64,000 bases of DNA from Amyelois transitella (GCF_032362555.1 NC_083513.1:1054001-1118000), one strand, 5' to 3'. Counted from the first letter of the stretch, positions 13,601-23,679 are shown. Notes: generated by a model from the sequence alone, not told the origin. A program made the numbers and translations.

Positions 13601-16600
13601 GCATCCTGTCACATAAATGTGTAGGTTTTCCCACGAAGTTTTTCCTTGTCTGACAGCATCGGTTGAAAGCAGAAGCAGCTTGAAATACGACAGGCATAAA
13701 CATTAGTTAGGTACTTCCCTGTCTGAAACACCAGACAGAATTGTCCGTCTACTATAAGGTCATCTAAAGAAGTAACTACGAACCAATAAAAGCAGCTGCA
13801 TTGACCAATCCCTTGTGTTCACTGGTGAGGTTGAGTTCACATTCAGCAGCGGTGATAGCGTAGCTCATGCCGACAGACTCCATGGACACGTTCAGCATAA
13901 TGAGGCCGCATGTAAGTAGTACTATGTAGTTGAAACGGCCATGACCTGTAAAGGGAAATACTGAATAAATATTTTTTTTTTGGAATTTGAATTTGGAATT
14001 TGGTAGGCCTTGGTGCCGTGTAGTTCTCGGCACTTAAGAATAGGACCACTATAGGTCTCCCGGGCTGTGAAGAGGAGCGCCAGGCAGACCGTAGCGGCAC
14101 GAGGTCAAACCTCAAGATTGAAATAGAGAAACCATGTTGGTGACATTTCAGGAAACAACGTCAAAGGCTTTTTTAGAAAATTTAAAGCTGACCCACTTGA
14201 CAACCATTTGTCTCAAGGATTACCTACTAAACTGTAAGTAAGTCTGCCTAAAACTTATTCAAATTTTGACATATTAAGTGGACACTTTTATCGCCTCTTA
14301 CGACCATCACTGAAATAAATCATGGTTTAATTCAAGAAAATTGAGCACTCAATTATTTTTTATATTCGAACTCTGAACCAGTGGTCAAGTTGATACAGAT
14401 TAAAAGATTTTAGCAAATCTGACGAAATTTCTTTACTATCCAACAATGATCAACTTCTAAGATGAAGAGTGTAATAAAGACGTCAAAGATATGATATTGT
14501 GATTAAGACAACAAATTATGATGATCCAAACTTGTGATTTGACAAACAATAACTACTATATCATTGATAATTTATGAAATATTAATTCGCTGGCTGATAC
14601 TTTTAAAATAAATTAAGATGTCACAAATATGATGACCCAAACGAATGATTTGACAAATAAAAGCAACTACATACATACATATGGTCACGTCTATATGCCT
14701 TGCGGGGTAGACAGAGCCAACAGTCTTGAAAAGACTGATAGGCCACGTTCAGCTGTTTGGCTTAATGATAGAATTGAGATTCAAATAGTGACAGGTTGCT
14801 AGCCAATCGCCTAAAAAAGAATCCCAAGTTTGTAAGCCTATCCCTTAGTTTCCTTTTACGACATTCATGGGAAAGAGATGGAGTGGTCCTATTCTTTTTT
14901 GTATTGGTGCCGGCAACCACACGGCACATATCAATGATATAGTTTGTGAAATGCCAATTCGCAACGGAATGGCTAATACTTTTAAGATCAATGAAGACGT
15001 CAAAGATATGGTGACCCAAACCAATGATTTCACAAACAATAACTACTATATCATTGATAATTTGTGAAATGCCAATTCTCGTAGAAATGGCTGATAATGC
15101 ACACTTGCTTAGAAAGTAAACATGATAAGAACTGAGTTGACCGACTTTAGCGCCGATCGATAGTGTACGCGGTACTTTCTCTAACACAGACCAAAGTACT
15201 CTAAGTACAGTACACTTTACCAACTGCACTTTCTACGCGGGCTCGGCACAGTATGTTAGTTTTTTCCAATTACTTCTGTCAATTGCCATCTCACTGGTCA
15301 CTCCCTTTCTCCTCATACTATCCTTTACGCCGTCCATCCATCTCTTTTTCGGTCTTCCCCTATTTCTTGAACCTTTCACTACTGTCCTACTTCTCTCTCA
15401 TAGGGACTAAATTCAAATTCAAATTTTTTTTTATTATTATAAGATACTTCATATCGCTTAATAATAATAATTGTCAAAACTTTTAGTTTCACAACATTGG
15501 TTGATGTCAAATGAATTACTTAAAAACTTAGTTTACTGCCGCTTCCAAGGCGTCAGTGCAGAAGAAGCGGTAACAAAATGCACTGCAGCATTTTCTTCAA
15601 AAACGTCAACTTGACAAATATCCAAACTAAAATCTAAGTAGAATGTGACAAGTCCTGTTATTTCAAAACTATTAACACTTTTGTTCATGTATTTTTATTC
15701 GGACAGGTGGCTTACTCGCCCTTGGTGACTGGTTCCAGGGACGATTTGCTACCTATTATAATAATTTGGCGGCCGGGTTCCAAACCATGTTTTACGGTTC
15801 CAGGGAGAATATGCCACGTATTAAAATAATCTTATTTTCACCTGGTTCTTATTAACTATCACGATTTCAACCTCATTTGGGCGTATATACCAGAATGGCC
15901 GAATTGGCTGAAGTGAACCATAATTTTGATTTGTGACATTAAATGCTCCATTAGCGCCGTGTGGTTCCCGGAACTTTAGAATAGGACCACTCCATCTATT
16001 TCCCATGAATGTCGTAAACAGCGACTAAAGGATAGTCTAATAAACTTGGGATTCTTCTTTTAGGCGATGGGCAAGCAACCTGCCACTATCTGAATTACAG
16101 TTGCATCTTTAACAGATGAACGCGGCTTTTCAGTCTTTGTAAGACTGTCAGCTTTGTCTACCCCGTAAGGGATAAAGACGTGATTGTATGTATGAAGTTT
16201 AGATGCATTTTGAAAATTAAAAAAAAATTGCAACTGTGAATAATTCTTCTGCTTGTAAGTAGGTATACTTAGTAATCCTATACCTAAGGTATCTACAATC
16301 TGATAAAACTAAGTGTAATGACTGTTTAAGTCGGTGAAGGCCTACTAAACCTTTAATAACACGCGGTTCGGTACTGTGGTTATGGCCAGACCGGTTGGAA
16401 ACTGCGCGTATGTTATTAAATCTATCAACGTCTTGTTTTGTTTTTTCCTTAACAGTCGCTACTTGATCAACATATACCTGATTTATAAGCTTGGCGACAT
16501 GATCGTTTATGTTTGGATCTAAAACAGAGATAGAATAGAATATAATAGATTTATTTCAAAATTATTTCCGAAACCGCCGAGCTTGCATGAAGAGAGTTAT

Positions 16601-19600
16601 GAATGTGGATGAAGCGAAGGAAGTATGCAGAGATCGTCGCAAGTGGAAAGAGGTAGTCTCTGCCTACCCCTCCGGAAAAGAGGCGTGATTTTATGTATGT
16701 ATGTATGTATGTATTTTCAAAAGTGGACACAACGTTTCACTTATTGACTACGCAACACTGAAATCTAATTACATATATCTACTACCGCTTCCAAAGCGCA
16801 TGTGTAGAAAAAGCGGAGATCCATCTAGTATTCCAATTTTTGACAAGTATTTTTTTGTTATGAAAACTACCCTTATTATGTTTTTGAAGTCAGGCTGAGT
16901 GCCTTTGATTTGGGTGAATCAGGTTTGCTTTGAAGTGAAGATGTAACCGGGAACCATTAAACATACATACAAATAGTCACGTCTATATCCTTTTCGGGGT
17001 AGACAGAGTCAACAGTCTTGAAAAGGAGCCATTATGTAAGGCGAAAAATTGGGAGAAACGGCGTGGTACTATATTTTTCACGTGACCACCAAACCTCGCT
17101 TATTGTATTACTAGCTGTGCCCGCTACTTCGTCCGCGTGGAAGTTATTTTGGGCAACATTGAAGACCTCAAGGATGAATCATTTTCCCCGTTTTTTTTTT
17201 TCACATTTTCCATTATTTCTTTGCTCCTTATAGTTGCAGCGTGATGTTATATAGCCTAAAGCCTTCCTCGATAAATGGTCTACTCAACGCAAAAATATTT
17301 TTGCCGAACCAGTAGTTTCTGAGATAAGCGCGTTCAAACAAACAAACTCTTCAGCCTTATATATTTGTATGTATAGATGAAACTTAAATAATTATTGAAG
17401 TAGTTAGACTATAATATAAAGCGGACAAAGTCGCGGGCGCATTTAGTTTAAAAATAACAGGACAGCTGGTGTCATTGACACACTGGGCTCGGAACGATAA
17501 CAAAAAATGCAGATAATGGTGTTCGTTCATTACGTGCAACTATTTTTAACATTCATTCATAAAATCACGTCTATATCCCTTGTAGGGTAGACAAAGCCAG
17601 CGATTTTGAAAGACGTACATGACATAAGGCCACATTTAGCTGTTAGGATTGATTATAGAATTGCTAGCCCATCGCCTAAAATAAGAATAATGGCACATCA
17701 TGATGTTTTTTTTTTACTTTCATAAATAACATCACTACGAGTTTGTACGTATTGAAGTAAAGTAACTGAAAAATTATTCTGATATTATTAAAAATGAAAG
17801 TTGTTATAAGTGATAATATTAATACTTAGTTAGCAGAAACATCAAAGTGTATATAAAATTTCACCGTGTGATAATTAACAAAAAAATTAAGATTAAGAAG
17901 GTTGTCTGAAAGCGATCCCTTGATGAGATAAGACCGCGTTTGTTGTATTTTGGCTTACTTTACTGTATTTTTGTGTTCATTCGTTGATATCGCAAACAAA
18001 CAAAAAAACGGCCTCTTTGGCGTAGCGGTAGTACGCTTGTCTGTGACACCGGAGGTCCCGGATTCGAATCCTGACCAGGGCATGATGAGAAGAGAACTTT
18101 TTCTGATTGGTCTGGGTCTTGGATGTTCATCTATACGAGTATAAGTATTTATTATAAAATATAGTATCTTTGAGTTAGTATCTCGTATTGGCTTAATTCA
18201 GAAGTAAGCAGGAATAATACCAAATATTTATGTGATTACATTTATTTTCTTATCAGCAGACCGACAGAGATTCTCACGAGTCAAACGTAAGCAGCAGAAT
18301 GATTCCATTGTCAATTCAAAAAGACCGGCTGTCATATACATTATCTATTAATCATCGATATTGGAATACATTCTTATTAAACCTTTTTACTAAATAACAT
18401 AGAAAACTATTAAATAAATTATTGCTAACACTCGTAACACAAGTCTCAAACTTACTTCGAGGCTAACTCAAACTGTGTAAGTCCCGTATATATTTATTTA
18501 TTAAACGAGAATGCTACATTCAAGTGATCGCACCTTTAACATGGCGTCTCAATGCACAAAATTCTCTTTCATTTTATTATATGCACCGGTCGCGTAACAC
18601 GCGGTATAATCTTTATTGTTAAGAATGTCAGGGGCTGTATTGTGAGAAATTTATAAAAAGGTTGTGATGGCAGGGGAATTCGCCACAAAAATATCATGGG
18701 AATCAATTTGACTATCGTTTCCAAAGATATTATAAGGGTCGATAATAGAATTGAGATTCAAATAGTGCCAGGTTGCTAGCCCATCGCCTAAAGACCCCAA
18801 GTTTATTAGCATATCCCCTGGTCACCTTTTACTACATCCGTGGGGAAGAGATGAGATGTTGCTATTCTTTTTTCTATTGGTGCCGGGAACCACACGGATA
18901 ATGGGACTGATGATGAAATAAATAAGGAACATCACTAATCCATGATATCTGCAAAGATTATTAACTCATGACTTTCTTTCACTACATCTGTGTAAATAAT
19001 TTTAGAATCACACCAAGAAAAATTGATAAATGATATTCCTACCTTCATAGCGATTTTTCAATGAACGACAATACAATAATATCTTTAGTGTAAACTAATT
19101 CGGTATTCAGAATAATTTATGGTGTATCAATACCTACAGCTTTGACGTGTTTTTGTTTATCAAACTTGTCTTCCGACATAGGTACATCATTGTACCTAAA
19201 TAACTTATTTCTTCGCGAGCCTTCGTTCACGTGAGAAATTCCAGAAAAACGTCTATGTTATTACCGTAGATCTTTTTTTTAATCTGTATCAAGTTCGTTA
19301 AAATCAGTCCAATATGATATAATATATTCCTTACAAACATACAACATATGTACATATATACATATGGTCACGTCTATATCCCTTGCGGGGTAGACAGAGC
19401 CAACAGTCTTGAAAAGACTTATAGGCCACGCTCAGCTATTTGGCTTAATGATAGAATTGAGATTCAAATAGTGACAGGTTGCTAGCCCATCGCCTAAAAA
19501 AAAGAATCCCAAATTTGTAAGCCTATGCCTTAGTCGCCTTTTACGACATCCATAGTAAAGAGATGGAGTGGTCCTATTCTTTTTTATAGTGGTGCCGGGA

Positions 19601-19776
19601 ACTACACGGCACACAAATATACAAAATTACAAATAATTCCTCTTTATTACAGCGTACCTACTTTCCTAAACCATAACAATTTCTAACTCACCAACAACTT
19701 CAAAGGCATCTTCAAAGAATGCTTCATTTGTCTTCTCACTCCTTCCACTGGCTATTTTATCACTCGAAACCTCCAT
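4610..19776 (-). CDS. Gene A: SV2-like MFS transporter, 11 exons, 508 aa
   Basis: Exons in transcript order: 19692-19776, 13784-13945, 12519-12681, 12016-12137, 10559-10797, 9101-9246, 8527-8635, 7940-8075, 7336-7492, 5640-5767, 4610-4689. They sum to 1527 nt (508 codons plus stop), every junction is GT/AG, and phases agree throughout. The start ATG opens exon 1, which ends in FEDAFEVVG, a motif shared with genes B and C. Residues 92-101 (GYFGDRVGRR) are the MFS loop 2-3 motif. PESPR is at 222-226, before a cytoplasmic central loop. Exons 3-5 carry the N-terminal helices; exon 6 ends in helix 7; exon 7 is a short luminal loop; exons 8-11 hold helices 8-12. By family it is a 12-helix membrane transporter related to SV2/SVOP and organic ion carriers; the substrate is unknown. 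The exon 2 donor is an unusual GTTCGT. Intron 1 is 5.7 kb. Exon 9 is followed by five partial copies of itself. Confidence 0.92.
4700..4945 (-). mobile_element. S1 short element in last intron of gene A
   Basis: Near-complete copy. It begins about 11 bases from the acceptor of exon 11 (the exon's first base is at 4689) and ends at GGAGTGGTCCTATTC. Confidence 0.8.
4985..5170 (+). repeat. S3 body fragment
   Basis: GGGTTAGGTTCCCTGCAAAGG and GGTCAGACGGGAGTC match the body of the S3 copy near 22770-22870. Confidence 0.5.
5340..5540 (+). repeat. Interspersed repeat (GCCGCTTCCAAGGCGTCAGT family)
   Basis: About 190 bp shared with 15405-15600, including GATACTTCATATCGC, GCCGCTTCCAAGGCG and GCACTGCAGCATTTTCTTC. 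No coding content; class unknown. Confidence 0.65.
6549..7492 (-). repeat. Tandem array of the 3' end of gene A exon 9 (6 copies)
   Basis: The complete exon 9 is 7336-7492. Five partial copies follow it in the transcript direction, with exon-like segments ending at about 6549 and at 6712, 6862, 7012 and 7174. Spacing is 162, 162, 150, 150 and about 162 bases. Each of the four nearer copies keeps about 70 nt of open reading frame (start LCSGCAAS, end VFPTCLR or VFPNCLR) and a donor-like site, GTTAGC or GTAATC in alternation. This suggests duplication of a two-unit block. The most distal copy (6549-6640) has decayed and contains a stop. Each copy is preceded by an AG that could serve as an acceptor. 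Confidence 0.9.
7529..7765 (+). mobile_element. S2 tRNA-derived SINE in intron 8 of gene A
   Basis: Near-full copy: TGGCGTAGCGGTAG resembles a Pol III A box and GGTTCGAATCCCGG a B box. It ends in a TATTTATT-type tail. It lies 37 bp upstream of exon 9 in transcript terms and in the opposite orientation to the gene. Confidence 0.8.
8860..8998 (-). mobile_element. S1 short element, truncated
   Basis: Only the half from the GACAGGATGCTAACCC region to ACCACACGGCAC remains. Confidence 0.75.
9290..9660 (+). mobile_element. Two 5'-truncated S1 elements in tandem
   Basis: Both copies begin at ATGGATGTCGTAAAAGG (9293 and 9464). The second ends in GTATGTATG. They lie in intron 5 of gene A, about 45 bp from exon 6. 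Confidence 0.75.
10100..10205 (-). mobile_element. Second Helitron family, 3' end fragment
   Basis: ACTAGAGGCCGCCCGCGAC is the reverse complement of the GGGCGGCCTCTAGT end of the copies at 39388 and 59538. It is truncated after the GGGTCTTCA region. Confidence 0.7.
10240..10505. mobile_element. S1 fragments in mixed orientation
   Basis: A minus fragment (CCTATCCCTTAGTCGCC) is followed by a short plus fragment and then another minus copy starting CATACATATGGTCACG. It ends about 55 bp from exon 5 of gene A. Confidence 0.65.
10838..11155 (-). mobile_element. LINE-a 3' tail followed by S1 element
   Basis: 10838-10916 is the reverse complement of the LINE-a tail (CACGCCTCTTTCCCGGAGG, GGCAGAGACTACCTC). 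10920-11155 is an S1 copy. Both start at (CATA)n. Confidence 0.75.
11160..11635. other. Intron 4 of gene A, unassigned sequence with LINE-b relic
   Basis: 11535-11580 (CTGTGCCGACCCCACG, GAAAGTGGGAAAAGGT) matches the 3' end of the LINE-b fragment at 57363. A short inverted repeat, TGAAATTAACGTAA/TTACGTTAATTTCA, lies at 11332-11367. Nothing else recognised. Confidence 0.45.
11636..11905 (+). mobile_element. Non-autonomous Helitron in intron 4 of gene A
   Basis: Starts TATACTAATATTATAAAGC and runs to ATTCCACGCGGACAAAGTCGC. The last GGGCACAGCTAGT is degraded. Confidence 0.8.
12238..12330 (-). mobile_element. S1 fragment
   Basis: CAATCACGTTTTTATCCC, then GAGCCAACAGTCTTAAAAAGG. Degenerate outer end only. 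Confidence 0.55.
12740..12900 (+). repeat. LINE-c 3' UTR fragment
   Basis: GGTGGACTGAAAGAGATTGC and CCGCCTTTGTACC resemble the LINE-c tails at 42060 and 43840. It is followed by imperfect copies of CCTCATTGCCTTTTTTAG. Confidence 0.5.
13066..13205 (-). pseudogene. Decayed duplicate of gene A exon 2
   Basis: On the minus strand this reads ...LSMESVRMSYAITAA then ELNLTSEYKRLLNAAAFIG, close to exon 2 at 13784-13945 (NVSMESVGMSYAITAA, ELNLTSEHKGLVNAAAFIG). The 5' third and its acceptor are missing, and the donor position has GGTTGT instead of GTTCGT, shifting the splice frame. It lies in intron 2 between exon 2 and exon 3. Most likely a dead partial exon duplication; use as an alternative exon is unlikely. 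Confidence 0.82.
13490..13640 (-). repeat. S3 body fragment
   Basis: GCGACTCCCGTCTGACC and GGGAAACCTTACCGATATAGG are the reverse complement of the S3 body. Confidence 0.5.
14460..15100. repeat. Tandem repeat of about 115-bp units split by S1
   Basis: Units containing ACGTCAAAGATATG, GTGACCCAAAC and AACTACTATATCATTG recur at about 14490, 14610, 14995 and 15040. An S1 element (14665-14928) sits inside the array. Confidence 0.75.
14665..14928 (-). mobile_element. S1 short element, full length
   Basis: (CATA)n, ATGGTCACGTCTATATGCC, GGCCACGTTCAGCTG, GACATTCATGGGAAAGAG and GAACCACACGGCAC are all present. A good reference copy. Confidence 0.88.
15217..15600 (-). repeat. LINE-b 3' end and adjacent GCCGCTTCC repeat
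   Basis: 15217-15410 is the reverse complement of the LINE-b end at 57363-57585 (encoding GRPKKRW and DGVKDSM-like residues). 15405-15600 is the same repeat as at 5340. Intron 1 of gene A. Confidence 0.65.
15955..16195 (+). mobile_element. S1 short element
   Basis: GCCGTGTGGTTCCCGG to GACGTGATTGTATGTATG; diverged copy. Confidence 0.75.
16570..16715 (+). mobile_element. LINE-a 3' tail
   Basis: Encodes part of the C-terminal NVDEAKEVC region of LINE-a, then ends AGGCGTGATTTTATG plus (TATG)n. Confidence 0.75.
17110..17378 (-). mobile_element. Non-autonomous Helitron
   Basis: Reverse complement: ACTAGCTGTGCCCGC to the TTTGTTTGTTTG-rich end. Intron 1 of gene A. Confidence 0.8.
17545..17690 (-). 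mobile_element. S1 fragment
   Basis: AAATCACGTCTATATCCC through GCTAGCCCATCGCC; the distal part is lost. Confidence 0.65.
18006..18505 (+). mobile_element. S2 SINE split by a 243-bp insertion
   Basis: SINE body 18006-18187 (TTGGCGTAGCGGTAG, GATTCGAATCC) resumes at 18431 with CTCGTAACACAAG. The sequence 18188-18430 is foreign to other S2 copies and is flanked on both sides by CTCGTA. Confidence 0.72.
18735..18898 (-). mobile_element. S1 fragment
   Basis: Half-element from GAATTGAGATTC to GGGAACCACACGG. Confidence 0.7.
19342..19614 (-). mobile_element. S1 short element, full length
   Basis: All S1 blocks are present, from ACATATGGTCACG to AACTACACGGCAC. It ends about 80 bp downstream of gene A exon 1, inside intron 1. 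Confidence 0.85.
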
Positions 19777-19799
19777 TATAGAATCACAATTAAAATCAT

Positions 19800-19930
19800 A
19801 CGGTGATGCTCATTTTAACACGTGTTCAATAATATAACTTGAATTTCTTACACGCGCGTCTACCACGGCGGTTCAGAATGCACTGACTAAATATAAACGT
19901 GGTACGGTGTTTACGATTATGACATAATGA
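19800..19930 (-). promoter_or_regulatory. Candidate promoter of gene A
   Basis: This is non-repetitive sequence directly upstream of the gene A start codon (19776). On the minus strand it has a TCAGT arthropod-type initiator at 19882-19886 and a palindromic AACACGTGTT E-box near 19818-19826. No TATA box lies at the expected distance. The assignment rests on position and these short motifs only. Confidence 0.3.
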
Positions 19931-19984
19931 ACAGCTTTACACCATCCAATTTCAGGGAGACGATTTTTGAAGTGAAATTCTAGT

Positions 19985-20075
19985 TCAGCTGTATATGGCC
20001 TATCAGACTTTTCAAAATTGTTGGCTCTTTCTACCCAGCAATGGATAAAGACGTGATTATATGTATGTATTTTTT
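19985..20075 (+). mobile_element. S1 3' end fragment
   Basis: GGCCTATCAG to GACGTGATTATATGTATG. Confidence 0.6.
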
Positions 20076-20104
20076 ATCATTTCAACTGCTTGTTTTAAGG
20101 ACCT

Positions 20105-20335
20105 TTTTGTAGTGCGTTTGTTTGTGTCACCGGAGCTCCTGGCTTCGAATCCCGGCCAGGGCTTGATGAGAAACGAACTTTCTCTGATTGGCCTGGGTCT
20201 TGGATGTTTATCTATCTATGTATTTATAATAAAATATAGTATCGTTGAGTTAGTATCTCGTAACACAAGTCTCGAACTTACTTTGAGGCTAACTCAATCT
20301 GTGTTATTTGTCCCGTATATATTTATTTATTGTAA
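20105..20335 (+). mobile_element. S2 tRNA-derived SINE, 5' end degraded
   Basis: CTTCGAATCCCGGCCAGGGC, then the full S2 body to CCCGTATATATTTATTTATT. Confidence 0.75.
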
Positions 20336-20339
20336 GGCG

Positions 20340-20835
20340 AAATAAAAATTGGATCCTAGATACCATTTTGGCGGGACCAATTACACGTACTTATGACGAA
20401 CTGTTATCAAGAACTAATTTTGGCTATCCGAATTTCAGAATCAAGACTTATTTTTTTAAATCAGGGCAAATAAAAATATCTGTGATCAAATCCTTAACAA
20501 AATCCTAATCCTTTTTCAGATCAGTTTTTTTTAATCACAATTTGTTTTCTAACTCTCTCTCTTAAAATTGGATATTGTAACCAATGCCTAACTGTTGCTT
20601 GACCATCATGTAATGTGAACGGATTTAACGTAATATTATGTTTATCTTATCAAAGAAATACGCGGACAATGTAATATTTTATCATATCTTTCTGACATAT
20701 CGACATTATGAGTAGTAACAAAAAAAACAGTATGCATATGCATATATAATTTATAAAAAAAGTGGGTAGGTACTTAAGTAATATTTAAAAAATATTTTTG
20801 ATCGTTTTTTTTTTCCAATTTGTTTCCAGGCACCA
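20340..20835. other. Unassigned spacer between genes A and B
   Basis: AT-rich, no recognised repeat or reading frame beyond chance. Confidence 0.4.
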
Positions 20836-20837
20836 AT

Positions 20838-21070
20838 AAAAAAAAGAATAGGACATGAAAGTCGTAAAAGGCAAGTAAGGGTTAGGGCTTATAAACTTGG
20901 AATTCTTCTGTAAGGCGATGGGCTAGCAACCTGTCACAAATTAAATCTTAATTCTACCATCAGGACAAAAAGCTCTACGATGCCTATCAGTCTTTTCATC
21001 AGACCGTTAGCTCTGTCTACCCCGCAAGAGATATAGACGTGACTGTGTGTGAATGTATGTTTGTATGTTG
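20838..21070 (+). mobile_element. S1 short element
   Basis: Diverged copy from GGCACCAATAAAAAAAAG to GACGTGACTGTGTGTG. Confidence 0.7.
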
Positions 21071-21079
21071 CTATTATAA

Positions 21080-21356
21080 AATCTATACTTTTATATTGTA
21101 AAGCTAAAGTGTTTGTTTGTTTAAACGCGCTAATCTCAGGTATTAGGTACTGGTTCGAATTAAAAATTTCTTATTGTGTTGAATATACCATTTATCGAGG
21201 AAGACTTTAGGCTATATAACATCACGCTGCAACTATTAAGATCAAAGAAATATTGGAAAATGTGAAAAAAAACGGGGAAAATTATTCACCCTTGAGGGCT
21301 TCAATGATGCCCAAAATAACTATTTGACGCGGACGGAGTCGCAGGCACAGCTAGTT
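21080..21356 (+). mobile_element. Non-autonomous Helitron
   Basis: Starts AATCTATACTTTTATATTG and ends CGCAGGCACAGCTAGTT. Confidence 0.8.
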
Positions 21357-21689
21357 AATTATATAACCACGTTTCTACCACACGTGGCTCTGACCGTGGT
21401 TCGTGAAATCACAGACCTAGATAAAATCTAGATCTAGGTCTATTTACCATTATTTGAAGCAAAGGTCAATAAACATGGCCGATATACGGCCTTGCACCGC
21501 AACTAAGGGTTATCGTCCACTCAAGATAAACACTTTACTCTTAAACTTTAAATAAAAATTGTTGTTTGGTGTTCAACTTAACCGAATTAGTTTCATTAGA
21601 AGATGTTTTTGTAAAAATATTAGTTTAACTGAAAACCGCTGGTTACAAAATTATAAATAACATCGCGGGGAAAAAATATTATTTTAATT

Positions 21690-21990
21690 ATACATACATA
21701 CATATAGTCACGTCTATATCTTACGGGATAGACAGAGCCGATAGTGCCGAAAAGACTGAATAGCCACTTTCAGCTGCTCGGCTTTATGATGGAATTGAGC
21801 CATCCAGCCCATCGCCTAAAAAAGGATCGCAATTTTGTAAGCCTATTTGTATTGTTAACCCTTACACGCCTTTAACGACATTCTATCATCAAGCCAAAAA
21901 GCTGAATGGGGCCCATCAGTCTTATCAGGAGTGTTGGCTCTGTCTACCCCGCAAGGGATATAGATGTGACCATATGTATGTAAGTAACAT
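21690..21990. mobile_element. Two S1 fragments facing each other
   Basis: Minus copy 21690-21880, then plus copy 21885-21985 ending GATGTGACCATATGTATG. Confidence 0.65.
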
Positions 21991-22089
21991 GAACTTACAT
22001 ACATTTATCATGCCTCTTTTCCGGAGGGAAGGTAGTGACTATATCCATATTTATCTTTCTTTTTGTACAGTCGCATCGATTTCTTGACC

Positions 22090-22165
22090 TGACCTTTTTA
22101 CCAGAATGGTGGTTGAATCGGTAAGGTGCCGGTTCGAATCCCACCCCGGCCATGTATTTATTTTG
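22090..22165 (+). mobile_element. S3 SINE head fragment
   Basis: GGTTGAATCGGTAAGG and GGTTCGAATCCCACC; tRNA-like boxes only. Confidence 0.55.
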
Positions 22166-22435
22166 TAGACTGTGAAGATAGTTGAAAGAAATAAGTTTTT
22201 ATTCAAGGATGTCAATGTAACGCTTTGAATTTAGAATACGAGGAACCACGTGGTAATTTTTTTTATAATCTCTTTCACCCTTGGTAAGAAAGTGAAAAGA
22301 AAAAACAAACAAATTAAATCCGTGATAAGCAGGTCAATAGTCAGTCATAGTCCTCGACTATAAGAAAACAATATTTCCCATTTAGATAAAAAAACAGTTA
22401 TTGATTTTTCTAGAGGAAATGAATCATGTGAACAG

Positions 22436-22550
22436 TGGTTATGAATGTGGATGAAGCGAAGGAAGTATGCAGAGATCGTGGCAAGTGGAAAGAGGTAGTC
22501 TCTGCCTACCCCTCCGGGAAAGAGGCGTGATTTTATGTATGTATGTATTT
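22436..22550 (+). mobile_element. LINE-a 3' tail
   Basis: GAATGTGGATGAAGCGAAGG to AGGCGTGATTTTATG plus (TATG)n. Confidence 0.75.
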
Positions 22551-22559
22551 TTCTAGAGA

Positions 22560-22915
22560 GCTAGAGTGACGGTGGACGAATCGTTAAGATGCCCGGTTAA
22601 AACGCTTGTTACACCGGTTCGAATCCCAACTCGGCCTAAACCAATGACTATATAGGAAGTTATTTATATAAGTTTGAATACCCACCAATGCTCTTACGGT
22701 GAGGGAAAACATCGTGAGGAAACCTGCACATTCAGGCAACTGGATGTGTAACGTTTAACATTCTATACGGGTTAGGTTCCCCTGCAAAGGTAGCGGAGGT
22801 CAGACGGGAGTCGCTTCGTGTAAAAAACTGACTCACCCAATCCTCCAGGCTCCTCTCCAGAGCGGTGAGGATGCAACTGGGACTGAAGCCTGGACGAAAA
22901 AGAGGGATATCGATT
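22560..22915 (+). mobile_element. S3 tRNA-like SINE, longest copy
   Basis: A-box-like GGACGAATCGTTAAG and B-box GGTTCGAATCCC are followed by TGCTCTTACGGTGAGG, GAGGAAACCTGCACATTC, GGTCAGACGGGAGTCGC and CTCCAGAGCGGTGAGG. It serves as the reference for the fragments elsewhere. Confidence 0.7.
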
Positions 22916-23154
22916 CTTAAAATAGATAAACCCTAGAATAATTTAGTTACAAACAAAATACTTTGGCCTGTATGTATGTACTATAGGTACATACATATAA
23001 ATATTATTCACATAAGTAAGAGATGATGAATCATTCCGCCTTTTGCTTTCTGAGAAATAAAATGTTAATTGTCCTTATAATTTAAATTCTCACAGTCTCT
23101 TACGCCTAGCCAATAGTAACCAGCTTCCTACAAAGCAAACCAATTTATGATGAA

Positions 23155-23415
23155 CATACATACATACATATGGTCACGTCTATATCCCTTGCGGGGTAGA
23201 CAGAGCCAACAGTCTTGAAAAGACTGAATGGCCACGTTCAGCTATTTGGCTCAATGATAGAATGAGATTGAAATAGTGACAGGTTGCTAACTCATCGCCT
23301 AAAAAGAGTCCCAAGTTTGTAAGCCTATCCCTTAGTCGCCTATTACGACATCCATGGGAAAGAGATGGAGTGGTCCTATTCTTTTTTGTATTGGTGCCGG
23401 AAACCACATGTCACC
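23155..23415 (-). mobile_element. S1 short element, full length
   Basis: (CATA)n start through GTGCCGGAAACCACATG. Confidence 0.85.
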
Positions 23416-23679
23416 AATTTATGATGAACGAACATTAAATTCTTTAATTCGGTAATTTGTTCCCGAATTATTCCTTCCCGTCTCCAATTTGAATACTGAC
23501 GTCCATGCCTCGTAAATTTTGAACATCATCGTGGGTGACTAGACCTCCCACATACCTATAGTATCATCGTATCTGTAAAGGGTAGAAATTTCGTATATTT
23601 AATGTCTATAGGTTTTATAATCACCATAAAATAATGTTAGGTACAGCCTCCATAGCATAACAGGCGCTAAAAAAAGTGT

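Noticed and set aside
14660-15110. CRISPR-like array
   Set aside because: Repeat units are about 115 bp without spacers of constant size, in a eukaryotic intron; it is a minisatellite.
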